NCBI GenBank assembly: GCA_043808325.1
Contig: JAZDEY010000013.1
Span: forward strand, 1-37,687
Length of the DNA: 37,687 nt
DNA from: JAZDEY01 sp043808325 [NCBI: Candidatus Eiseniibacteriota bacterium]
GTDB taxonomy: Bacteria; Arandabacterota; Arandabacteria; Arandabacterales
Direction: 5' to 3'
A program made the translations under genes and the position numbers. Shown here one piece after another: positions 14,096 through 21,374 of the stretch. Below the pieces are notes generated by a model. It made no database searches. It had not been told where the DNA came from and saw only the letters and a program-made list of their open reading frames with translations. Each line of letters begins with the position of its first letter. Position 1 is the first letter of the stretch.

Positions 14096-16264
14096 GGAGT
14101 TCTCCGCCCCCAACCCCACGCCTACGGGTCGACCTGGGCACCGACCGTTGGCAAGAAGCGCCTGGAGTGCATGGCCGACGTCGACCACCGTTATTGTCCG
14201 GCCTTCCCACACAACCGTGCCGAAGCAGGATATGAGAGCCGAGCTCGGGCGGGCGGGATCGGGCGTCAGGTTCCGGACCGGAATCTCGTAGTCCCCGAAG
14301 GTCTCATCGGCAAGGATGCCGCATCGCTCGGGGTACTTGAAAGTGATAATCCTGGCGTTCCCCGCCCTACGTCCGGCAATACCTCGGGGTAGACTCAAGA
14401 GGCCGTGACACAAGCCCCTCACAAAGAAAAGGCCCTCCCAGGGATCGCCCACAACCGCCAATTGACCTACGTGACCTGCCGGCAGAACCTCGCTCAGGAT
14501 CCCCAGCGCGACGGCATAGGTCTGCCCCCCCCGCCGGAAGATCGCAAGTCGCAAGGTTCGCCCCGGGCCGACCTCCAGAACGGGCGCTTTCGGCTGCGTC
14601 GGCCTGCGCGGAGCCCATAGACGCCGGCCCGTTTGATGCACCAGTTTAAGAAGTCCTTCCGGCTGGAGTACCACGGCGGGTCTACCATCGTGAAGCTCGG
14701 TTGCCCCCGTGAGGAAGCTGGGCACAGTCATCGCCTCGGGTAGAGGACGGCTCACGATCTCGGTCTCTCCCTTAACGTGTTCGACAAGAATGGCTCGCCT
14801 TCTGTCGCCTATGCCGACAACCACGACGGACTTGGGGTCCTTGCGAGGGGTGGTCATCAGCATTTCGGCAAGGCTGATTGTGGCAATTGCACTCCCGCGG
14901 TACTCGATCCTTCCCGTTCGTTCGATCTGCTCGCGCAATCCGCGCGTGAGACGCAGCACTTCGACTACGCAGCCAAGCGGGACGGCAACGGCGACTCCTC
15001 CCTCTTCTATGAGCATCCCTCGCGAGACGGCCAAGGTCAGAGGAACCCAGATTGAAAACCTGATACCCTTGGTCACCTCGGTGCGGATACTGACCATACC
15101 TTTGATGGCTTCGATCTCCTCTCTGACTGCATCCAGGCCTACTCCGCGACCGGAGATCTCATCCCGTGCCTCCTTGGTGGTGAAACCCGGTCTAAACAGG
15201 ATCTCGATCGCCGATTCGCCATCGTCGATCGCAAGTCCCTTGGCGCGCGCCACCGCCTTTACCTTGTCCAGGTCGATGCCGCGGCCGTCGTCCTCAACAT
15301 CTATACGTATGTGGGCGGCTTCCTGTCGAGCGCGCAGCAGGATGGTTCCACGGGGAGGCTTACCTTGGGATGCTCTTTCCTCGCTCGATTCGATTCCGTG
15401 GCTCACCGCATTTCTAATCACGTGAAGCAGCGGATTGTAAAGATTGTCAAGCAGGGCTCTGTCAATCCGCGTGGTCTCCCCTTCGCATACGAGATCGATA
15501 TTCTTGCCCGCTTGCCTCGCGAGGCGCCGCACCTCACCATTGAAGCGGTCGTAGAGCATCGAGACCGGGACGAGCCTGGCCTCGACCACGGAGGCCTGGA
15601 GGTCCAACATCCGCTTCGAGAGCAACATGCTGACCTTGAGGAGATCATCTCGTAGTTTCCGGGTGGCACTGCTGCGAGGAAGCCGCCCGGCTATTCCGGA
15701 AAGCGCAAGTCGGGCTGAGAACAACTCCGATACCGAATTCATGATAGAGTCGAGCAAAGGAAGGTCGACTTTGACCGACAGGGAAACCGGCTGGCCATCC
15801 AGTGCCTTCTCGACCACAGTTGATAGCGCAGCAGTCGTCTCGGCCCCCGCGGCTCTTGCCTTGCGAGGCGCCGCTAGCAGACCCTGTATTCTCGCCTCTA
15901 CAGACAGCGCCTTGAGCCTACCGCCGGCGCCGTCCTCGCTGCCGTCCCCCCTCAGCAGGACCGCCAGATGATCGAGCGCCTCCACAAGGAGGTTCACGAC
16001 CTCATTGTCGACCTCGACATTCCCTGATCTCACGGCCTCCAAGAGGTTCTCGAAGAGTCCCGCGGCTCTTGAGGCCTCGCCGAGGCCGAACATGCCTGCG
16101 GTCCCCCGCAGCGAGTGTGCAGTGCGGAAGAGCGTATCGATAAGGTGTTTCGGATACTGGCCGGAGCGCTCGAGCCCGGCAAGTTTCTGGGATAGACGAT
16201 CGATGGACTCGGACGCATCGGTCACGAAATCCAGCTTCATTTGCTCGATGGATTGATCAGACAC
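14093..16264 (-). CDS. cheA: CheA-type chemotaxis histidine kinase with two CheW-like domains
   Basis: 723 residues from GTG 16264 (GGAGGA nine bases upstream). Order: HPt domain (about 5-115; phosphoacceptor His in RTAHSLRGTAGMFGL), short linker without an obvious P2 domain, dimerisation helices (about 165-235), HATPase (about 240-420; HVIRNAVSHGIES, DDGRGID, RPGFTTK, GRGVGLD), CheW-like P5 domain (about 425-555) and a second CheW-like domain at the C-terminus (about 580-705). The extra domain could replace a separate CheW, none of which is in the window. It phosphorylates its HPt His, then a CheY-type regulator (not present here). An upstream in-frame start at 16315 lacks a ribosome site. 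Next to the MCP and pilB, it may steer pili. Confidence 0.92.
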   Translation of the reverse strand: MSDQSIEQMKLDFVTDASESIDRLSQKLAGLERSGQYPKHLIDTLFRTAHSLRGTAGMFGLGEASRAAGLFENLLEAVRSGNVEVDNEVVNLLVEALDHLAVLLRGDGSEDGAGGRLKALSVEARIQGLLAAPRKARAAGAETTAALSTVVEKALDGQPVSLSVKVDLPLLDSIMNSVSELFSARLALSGIAGRLPRSSATRKLRDDLLKVSMLLSKRMLDLQASVVEARLVPVSMLYDRFNGEVRRLARQAGKNIDLVCEGETTRIDRALLDNLYNPLLHVIRNAVSHGIESSEERASQGKPPRGTILLRARQEAAHIRIDVEDDGRGIDLDKVKAVARAKGLAIDDGESAIEILFRPGFTTKEARDEISGRGVGLDAVREEIEAIKGMVSIRTEVTKGIRFSIWVPLTLAVSRGMLIEEGGVAVAVPLGCVVEVLRLTRGLREQIERTGRIEYRGSAIATISLAEMLMTTPRKDPKSVVVVGIGDRRRAILVEHVKGETEIVSRPLPEAMTVPSFLTGATELHDGRPAVVLQPEGLLKLVHQTGRRLWAPRRPTQPKAPVLEVGPGRTLRLAIFRRGGQTYAVALGILSEVLPAGHVGQLAVVGDPWEGLFFVRGLCHGLLSLPRGIAGRRAGNARIITFKYPERCGILADETFGDYEIPVRNLTPDPARPSSALISCFGTVVWEGRTITVVDVGHALQALLANGRCPGRPVGVGLGAENS

Positions 16265-16364
16265 TCCACTCCTCCAAAGGATTGGGTGCACACGTACACA
16301 CAGGATAATCGGCATCGGCGCTGAACGGCTTTACATGAGGCCTGAATTGCCGAAGGACGTGTTC

Positions 16365-16736
16365 TTACGGAAGGTTCCTATCCGCGAGGTATTGCTCTAT
16401 CACAAGTCTGTCATAGTCGCCGATATCGGTGAAGAAACAGCCGATCTCATAGCTCTTGACTTTGGGCGCAGGTTTCGCCGGCACCGTACGAACCACCATC
16501 CCCTTGCAGGTTATCACGTGATCCTGTTCCCGGCCGGAAGGTTCACTGACCGGAACGACCATCGAGAGGCTCAACTTGGTGAGCACGGGGACGAAGAAGG
16601 GAATCTTGCAATAGAAACCGCCGGCACTCAGGTTTATGGTCTTTGCCGTGAAGCTCTTGCGTGTGGCCTCGTGACTGTGGACATCCAGGGGAATCTCAAG
16701 AAATGCCCGTCTGTGTTTCCTTCTCTCCTTCACCAT
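16365..16736 (-). CDS. PilZ-domain c-di-GMP receptor
   Basis: 123 residues from the ATG at 16736, chosen because GGAGG sits five bases before it; the in-frame ATG at 16799 has no ribosome site. The c-di-GMP binding residues are present: the basic box ERRKHRRA near the N-terminus and the NLSAGGF motif (the [DN]xSxxG element) about 30 residues later. The rest forms the beta barrel (LSLSMVVPV, EIGCFFTDI). As a stand-alone PilZ protein upstream of cheA, it probably transmits c-di-GMP level to motility or pili. About 100 bases separate it from cheA; they may share a transcript. Confidence 0.85.
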   Translation of the reverse strand: MVKERRKHRRAFLEIPLDVHSHEATRKSFTAKTINLSAGGFYCKIPFFVPVLTKLSLSMVVPVSEPSGREQDHVITCKGMVVRTVPAKPAPKVKSYEIGCFFTDIGDYDRLVIEQYLADRNLP

Positions 16737-16805
16737 TCGGCCCTCCTTCCGATGACGTGATCCTATCAAAAGGCGCACTTCCTCGGCAAGAGATTTCATT
16801 TTGCA

Positions 16806-16833
16806 TTGACTTCGGCGGGGATTGAAATAGTAT
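16806..16833 (+). promoter_or_regulatory. sigma70 promoter of the thioredoxin/TPR gene
   Basis: TTGACT, 16-base spacer, TAGTAT. The predicted start lies about 20 bases before the ATG at 16860. Confidence 0.55.
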
Positions 16834-16859
16834 TAGGTCAAAATGCCCACTGAGATGCC

Positions 16860-17732
16860 ATGAAAACTCGCGCGATATTGCCGGTCTGTATTCTGGCAGT
16901 GCTGTTCGCATTTTGCTCCCGGGACAGGGAGATTACTCAACCCCAACCGCCCGCAATCGACTGGTCCGGCACCCTGGATGAGGCCAAGATCGAGGCTCAG
17001 AAGACAGGCCGCAGCATCCTCGCGAGCTTCGAGGCATACTGGTGCCCGTGGTCGCGGCTCCTGAGGGAAAGCCTATATGTCGCCCCCGCCGTCATCGAGT
17101 CGCTCAGCTCCTATGAGTGCGTGGCTATCGATGCCGACCGGGACAGTAGTCTGTGCAGGGAATACGACGTCAACCTCTATCCCACCATAATCGTGATGGA
17201 TCCGTACGGAGGCGAGTTGCAAAGGATTGTCGGCCACTATCCGCCCCGGGAATTCCTTAGACAGCTCTCATACGTCCGGCAGGGCGATCAGGTCTTACGG
17301 GAAATGTTCCGCAAGGAGGAACAATCGCGTGACGACCCTCGGTTCTTGATGGACTTCGGGAACCTGCTGCGCAACATGGGAACGTACGACGCTGCGCTCT
17401 TGAGATACGAGAGAGCCGGTCAGCTGGACAGGGGCAACAAGCTCGGGATATCCGAGGAGGCGGCCTTCGCGATGGCCGAATGCAATATGTTGGCCGGTCA
17501 GTTCGGGGAGGCTGGCAACAGATTCAAGGTTTTCGCCGAGGCAAGTCCCGGCAGCGAAAAATGCGAGGAAGCGGCCATACTGGCGGCGCTATGTTATCAA
17601 GAGGCAAAGGACCGGAAGTCGGCGATCGCGGCACTGGAGGAGTACCTCAGAGGCAATCGAGATGGTGCCTTTTCAGAATTCGCCCGGGCGAGGATTGCCG
17701 GTCTGAGGGGCGCAAAGACCCGCGGACGCTGA
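16860..17732 (+). CDS. secreted thioredoxin-fold protein with TPR repeats
   Basis: 290 residues. The N-terminal segment (ILPVCILAVLFAFCSRD) is a signal sequence, possibly a non-canonical lipobox (FAFC). Residues about 35-140 form a thioredoxin fold with WCPWS at the active-site position and the cis-Pro motif LYPTII. Only one cysteine is present, so it cannot form the usual CxxC disulfide; a monothiol or purely binding role is likely. Residues about 155-285 are two to three TPR-like helical pairs (FGNLLRNMGTYDAALLRYER, AAILAALCYQEAKDRKSAIA). Probably a periplasmic protein-folding or assembly factor. It is divergent from the PilZ gene, with about 120 bases between their starts. Confidence 0.8.
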   Translation: MKTRAILPVCILAVLFAFCSRDREITQPQPPAIDWSGTLDEAKIEAQKTGRSILASFEAYWCPWSRLLRESLYVAPAVIESLSSYECVAIDADRDSSLCREYDVNLYPTIIVMDPYGGELQRIVGHYPPREFLRQLSYVRQGDQVLREMFRKEEQSRDDPRFLMDFGNLLRNMGTYDAALLRYERAGQLDRGNKLGISEEAAFAMAECNMLAGQFGEAGNRFKVFAEASPGSEKCEEAAILAALCYQEAKDRKSAIAALEEYLRGNRDGAFSEFARARIAGLRGAKTRGR

Positions 17733-17938
17733 ACTCGCTGGCATCACCCCGAAGAGGCAATCGCTGGGCTCGCAATTCTATATACCCGAGAGTGGAATTC
17801 TCACGCCGACCCTGACGTCAGTGATCTCCGTGTTGCGCAGCAGATTTTCCCCTCGCCACACCTATAACGGTATGATACCATGCGCGTGCAGGCTGGGGGT
17901 AGCAAGTGAGGAACTGAGGCCAAGGAGGTAATCCTAAA

Positions 17939-18796
17939 ATGAAATGCGCCCTGCTGATAATGCTCGTGCTCGTCTGCCTTGCCTTGCCGGCTTTGGGATT
18001 TGAGAAGAAGGCCTATCAAATTGGTGAAGACTTCGGCACGGAGACCGTCACCGAATGTAACCTGCAGTACTATTACTACATCCCCTGTCCGACCTTCTCG
18101 TGGTTCTGGGGTTTCTACGGCTGGACCTATGGCGACAAAGTCGGCCAGTTCTATACAATCGGCGACGCTTCAACGGCGGGGTTTGCCACTTGCGACCCCG
18201 AGAGCTGCCACAGCATCGTAGGCATCCGGGTGCTGGACTTCGCCGGATACGGCCAGATCTATCCCGGCCTATACACCGTGAAATTCAACATCTACTGCTC
18301 GAATGAACTGGGCTGCCCCGTGGGGGCCTCGCTCTGGGAGAGCCAGCCTATCGAGACTTCACAGGACGACTGGACCTTCATCGAAGTCGACCCGCCGGTG
18401 CCCGTGACCGGTTGCTGCGTCCAGGTCTCCCCTCCCTTGATGCCGCGCATCCTTGTCACGGCGACCAGCATCGGCACGGACAACACCTATCCTCAATGGG
18501 GCATGGATAACGTGAGCGCCGCCGCAATTCAGGTCTGCGCGATGCATGATATTGGATCGGTGCCGGCTCTGTATCCGAGGCCGGCCTCCAGCCACTACTC
18601 GACCATACACTCGGGCTACTATGGCGTCGACTTCCAGTACTGCCCGCCCATCTGGTTTAAGGATGGTGCCGACACGACTCAGGACGCTTCGATCTACGGC
18701 TACTTGGAGTTTGCCTGGAGGCTTTACGTGAGATGCTTCGGACCTCAGGGAACAAAGCCGACAACATGGGGGAGCATCAAATCGATCTACAGATAG
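17939..18796 (+). CDS. secreted protein of unknown family, aromatic- and cysteine-rich
   Basis: 285 residues; AAGGAGG lies eight bases before the ATG. A typical signal peptide (residues 1-20, ending ALPALGF) is followed by a mature part rich in Tyr, Trp, Phe and Cys: LQYYYYIPCPTFSWFWGFYG, then GDKVGQFYTIGD, VLDFAGYG, YPGLYTVKFNIYC, TGCCVQV. The pattern of short beta strands and many cysteines suggests an extracellular, disulfide-stabilised beta sandwich. It has no C-terminal sorting domain, unlike most other secreted proteins here. I recall similar unannotated exported proteins from candidate phyla but recognise no named domain. No enzyme motif is visible. Confidence 0.75.
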   Translation: MKCALLIMLVLVCLALPALGFEKKAYQIGEDFGTETVTECNLQYYYYIPCPTFSWFWGFYGWTYGDKVGQFYTIGDASTAGFATCDPESCHSIVGIRVLDFAGYGQIYPGLYTVKFNIYCSNELGCPVGASLWESQPIETSQDDWTFIEVDPPVPVTGCCVQVSPPLMPRILVTATSIGTDNTYPQWGMDNVSAAAIQVCAMHDIGSVPALYPRPASSHYSTIHSGYYGVDFQYCPPIWFKDGADTTQDASIYGYLEFAWRLYVRCFGPQGTKPTTWGSIKSIYR

Positions 18797-18826
18797 TGAT
18801 GAAATAAGCCGACGCCTGCGCAGAAG

Positions 18827-18902
18827 TGGTAGGGCCACGGGGATTCGAACCCCGGTCTGATGGCTGAGAACCACCAATCCTAGACCCCTAGACGATGGCC
18901 CC
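18827..18902 (-). tRNA. tRNA-Glu (CUC)
   Basis: Minus strand. Acceptor GGGGCCA pairs with TGGCCCT, followed by A and an encoded CCA. D-arm block TCGTCTAGG. Anticodon stem GGTGG/CCATC with loop TTCTCAG gives anticodon CTC. T arm CGGGG-TTCGAAT-CCCCG. All four helices close; the first acceptor pair is G-U. Confidence 0.95.
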
Positions 18903-18926
18903 ACAATATGCAATTCGGCCTTAAGA

Positions 18927-18955
18927 AGTTAAGGCCGAGCTCCTGTGCTTGTCAA
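18927..18955 (-). promoter_or_regulatory. promoter of tRNA-Glu, overlapping an inverted repeat
   Basis: Minus strand: perfect -35 TTGACA, 17-base spacer, TTAACT (weak -10). A perfect 10-bp inverted repeat (18915-18924 with 18929-18938, TCGGCCTTAA and complement) covers the -10, so it may be an operator or a hairpin at the transcript start. Confidence 0.45.
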
Positions 18956-19141
18956 TACAGTTTTCCGAGAACATCTCAGACGTGCTACCTGCAATCCTCA
19001 TCGAGGGGGCAGCTCCAGGGCGCCCTCAGAATCTGACTCCAAATCGATCGGCTAGGCACCCGCCTGGCCGGTAAATCTCGGCGAGACTCCGACCTGGCTC
19101 CGAGGGAGTCTGGCGAAGTTAGGGTCTGGGTGAAGTTTCGC

Positions 19142-19170
19142 TTGACTAACTCGCGATTTTCTGATACACT
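19142..19170 (+). promoter_or_regulatory. sigma70 promoter of the first DUF11 gene
   Basis: TTGACT, exactly 17 bases, TACACT. The predicted start near 19177 leaves a leader of about 450 nt before the coding region. Confidence 0.6.
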
Positions 19171-19176
19171 GCGATG

Positions 19177-19626
19177 CGTGTCAGGAATTCGAGCGCGAGT
19201 GAGGAACTATAGGTGAATTCCGACCATGGGTTGAGTATCCTGGTTCGTCAACGGAGCTCCCACAAGAAGTGGAAGCCGGGAGTAGCAAATGCGCGACCAG
19301 GCGCGAAGTGTGAGGTTGTCTCTCATGCTTGGGTTCGTCATTCAAGTGACGGATACCGTGGGTATCGAGTTGGGGGGAGGAGACGATGTTCGGGACCCTC
19401 AAGTTAGGAGTAGTCACTCCGTGTGGAAAGGAGGGCAGATCACGGTGTAATTCGCCGTGTCTTTCTCAGGGAGGAGAAGACGCCGGCCGTTGTCATGGAT
19501 GAAGGGTCCGTATGGGCGAAGTCGCCGAGACGCGCAGTGCGTACGAGAGGTGGCTTTGCACAACCCAAGGATGGCAACAGGCTTGATTGAGGTTTGCGGG
19601 CTTTTCTAATCGAAGGGAGAACAAAG
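19177..19626 (+). other. long structured 5' leader of the DUF11 gene
   Basis: Several local hairpins are visible: GGAATTC...GAATTCC (about 19190-19230), CCAC-AAGAA-GTGG, GCGC-GACCAG-GCGC, GTCA-TTCAAG-TGAC, GATACC-GTG-GGTATC, GGAGT-AGTC-ACTCC, and CACGGTG-TAATT-CGCCGTG (19441-19459) followed by TCTTTCTC, which looks like a weak attenuator. I could not match it to a known riboswitch class. The last 60 bases are duplicated upstream of the second DUF11 gene. Confidence 0.45.
19386..19502 (+). CDS. possible 38-aa leader peptide
   Basis: The frame starts at an ATG with a very strong ribosome site (GGGGGGAGGAG, three bases spacing) and encodes MFGTLKLGVVTPCGKEG..., with four cysteines in the second half. 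It spans the attenuator-like hairpin at 19441-19459, so its translation could affect the fold. No homology known to me; the composition could also be chance. Confidence 0.3.
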   Translation: MFGTLKLGVVTPCGKEGRSRCNSPCLSQGGEDAGRCHG

Positions 19627-21192
19627 ATGAAGACCGTAAGACTATTAGTCTTGGGAATGTTTGTTGCGGCAATAGGTGCTGCGGGCCTTGCCGTGGCTGA
19701 GACGCCACCCTTATGTAATACCGCCGGGCTTGACGACCAATTGGCGCCGTCCGGCCTGATATACCACGTCGGTGAAGTTATACGCTACCAGATTAGTCTC
19801 AAAGTCAACCCGCCGGCTTGCGACATCGCGGATGCCACAGTGAGATTCTTGCGTCCGGATGACCCGCCTGGGGACGTCTGCGAGGTCGGGCACGTGCTAG
19901 CGGGGGGGCTCTATATTCCCCAGAGTCCTCTAGGTTTTCCAGCGATAGTTTTCGATTGCACTACCCACCCAGCTATCCTCTGCTACACGGTCCGCCAAGA
20001 GGACATAGCGGCAGACGGGACCGTGAAGGCCTATTATTGCATTTACGGTACCGCCTTGGTTGGTCCTCCTAATCTAGAGATCAGGGATGAGAAACCAAGC
20101 GTAAACTTTGTCCCGACACCTTGCATAAATGTCACAAAGGAGGTTTGCGCCTACTCCAAAGTGGGTGACGAAGTCACCTACACCATCTGCGTAAGCAACT
20201 GCGGCGACACCGACCTTCAGAACATTTCGGTCATCGACGACAAGTTGGGCAACCTGTCGGGCTCCTTCCCGAGTTCCTTGACACCTGGCCAGACAGAATG
20301 TCGAGATATCACGTATACAGTGGCGCCGGGCGATGACCCCGGTCCCATTGTCAACACTGTGACGGCCGGAGGCTTCGACGCTAGCGGTTTCGGGGTCTCC
20401 AGGACCGCCGAAGCCACGGTGAACCTCTTACACCCAGACTTCACAGTGACCAAGACCTGTCTGGTGGATCCGGTTCCGCCGGGTGAGGATGCCCAGTTTA
20501 GGGTAACCATCACCAATACTGGCGATGTGGCACTGGACTTCACAACTGACGATGCGGCGATTGGCTCCTTCAGCCTCGACCCGCGCGGCGTTTTCACGCA
20601 GGACGTCACTCGGCCGTGTGCGGTTCCGCAGGTATGCAACACGATTAACGTGAGAGCTACTATTCCGGCCAGGTACTGCGCGCTCCCGAACGTCTTGACC
20701 CGTTCATCGGGCGAAGCTTGCTGCCAGTGCGGAGGTGGCGAAGCCACCCGCACCCCGGGCTTCTGGCAGACACACTGCGTCTACACTCAGACGGTCTTTG
20801 ACCGGATCGGGCCCATCGATCTCGGTTGGAAGACTCTGGACAGCTACTCAGATGTGTTCGGTATGTTCTGGGCAAGCACCTCCAGGGAGTCCGATCGTAC
20901 GAAGCGCGGCCCGATATGCCAGGCGCAGATGATCGGTTCGTTCCAGTTGCTGGCGGCCATATTGAACACCGGCTTGCCGAACGGCGCTGATCCTGGCGAT
21001 ATGATCGCAGACATGCGCCAGGCCCTAGCTGATTGTAACCGAGATGAGATTCTGCGGCTGAGCGGCTTGCTCGACGTGTTCAACAACAGTGGTGACGAGG
21101 TCGAGATCGAGGAAGTGGTTCCACCTGCAGATCCGAAGTGTGCCAGGGATCTGGCGGGTATCCCATTCGCGGACTGTGGGGATTGCGACTAG
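19627..21192 (+). CDS. secreted DUF11-repeat surface protein (paralogue 1)
   Basis: 521 residues from ATG 19627 (GGGAGA upstream); signal peptide residues 1-26 (ending GLAVAE). An N-terminal domain of about 150 residues (DDQLAPSG, SLKVNPPACDI, DIAADGTVKAYYCI) is followed by one A-B pair of DUF11-like beta-sandwich repeats: A begins INVTKEVCAYSKVGDEVTYT, B begins DFTVTKTCLVDPVPPGEDA. The last 140 residues start with TPGFWQTH and contain a helical module with LLAAILNTGLPNGADP and LSGLLDVFNNSGD, ending in a Cys/Asp-rich tail. Such proteins are adhesin-like or S-layer-like. It lacks the FlgD-like C-terminal domain present in paralogue 2, so anchoring or export may differ. Confidence 0.8.
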   Translation: MKTVRLLVLGMFVAAIGAAGLAVAETPPLCNTAGLDDQLAPSGLIYHVGEVIRYQISLKVNPPACDIADATVRFLRPDDPPGDVCEVGHVLAGGLYIPQSPLGFPAIVFDCTTHPAILCYTVRQEDIAADGTVKAYYCIYGTALVGPPNLEIRDEKPSVNFVPTPCINVTKEVCAYSKVGDEVTYTICVSNCGDTDLQNISVIDDKLGNLSGSFPSSLTPGQTECRDITYTVAPGDDPGPIVNTVTAGGFDASGFGVSRTAEATVNLLHPDFTVTKTCLVDPVPPGEDAQFRVTITNTGDVALDFTTDDAAIGSFSLDPRGVFTQDVTRPCAVPQVCNTINVRATIPARYCALPNVLTRSSGEACCQCGGGEATRTPGFWQTHCVYTQTVFDRIGPIDLGWKTLDSYSDVFGMFWASTSRESDRTKRGPICQAQMIGSFQLLAAILNTGLPNGADPGDMIADMRQALADCNRDEILRLSGLLDVFNNSGDEVEIEEVVPPADPKCARDLAGIPFADCGDCD

Positions 21193-21207
21193 ATCAGAAA
21201 TGGCCCT

Positions 21208-21235
21208 GCATCGGGCAGCATCTGCTGCCCGATGC
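21208..21235 (+). terminator. strong hairpin after DUF11 paralogue 1
   Basis: Perfect 13-bp inverted repeat (GCATCGGGCAGCA and complement, two-base gap), followed by GGCTTTCGC. Very stable but with a poor T run; it may terminate or process the transcript between the two paralogues. Confidence 0.5.
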
Positions 21236-21374
21236 GGCTTTCGCAGCGGGGTATCTACTCGGCTGAGGAAGGAGCGTAGATGGGGTTCCGATCGTGCGAT
21301 TTCCTGCGAGGGGCAGGGATGGCGACAGGCATGATCGAGGTTTGGGGGTTCCTCTGGTTGAAAGGAGAACAGAG

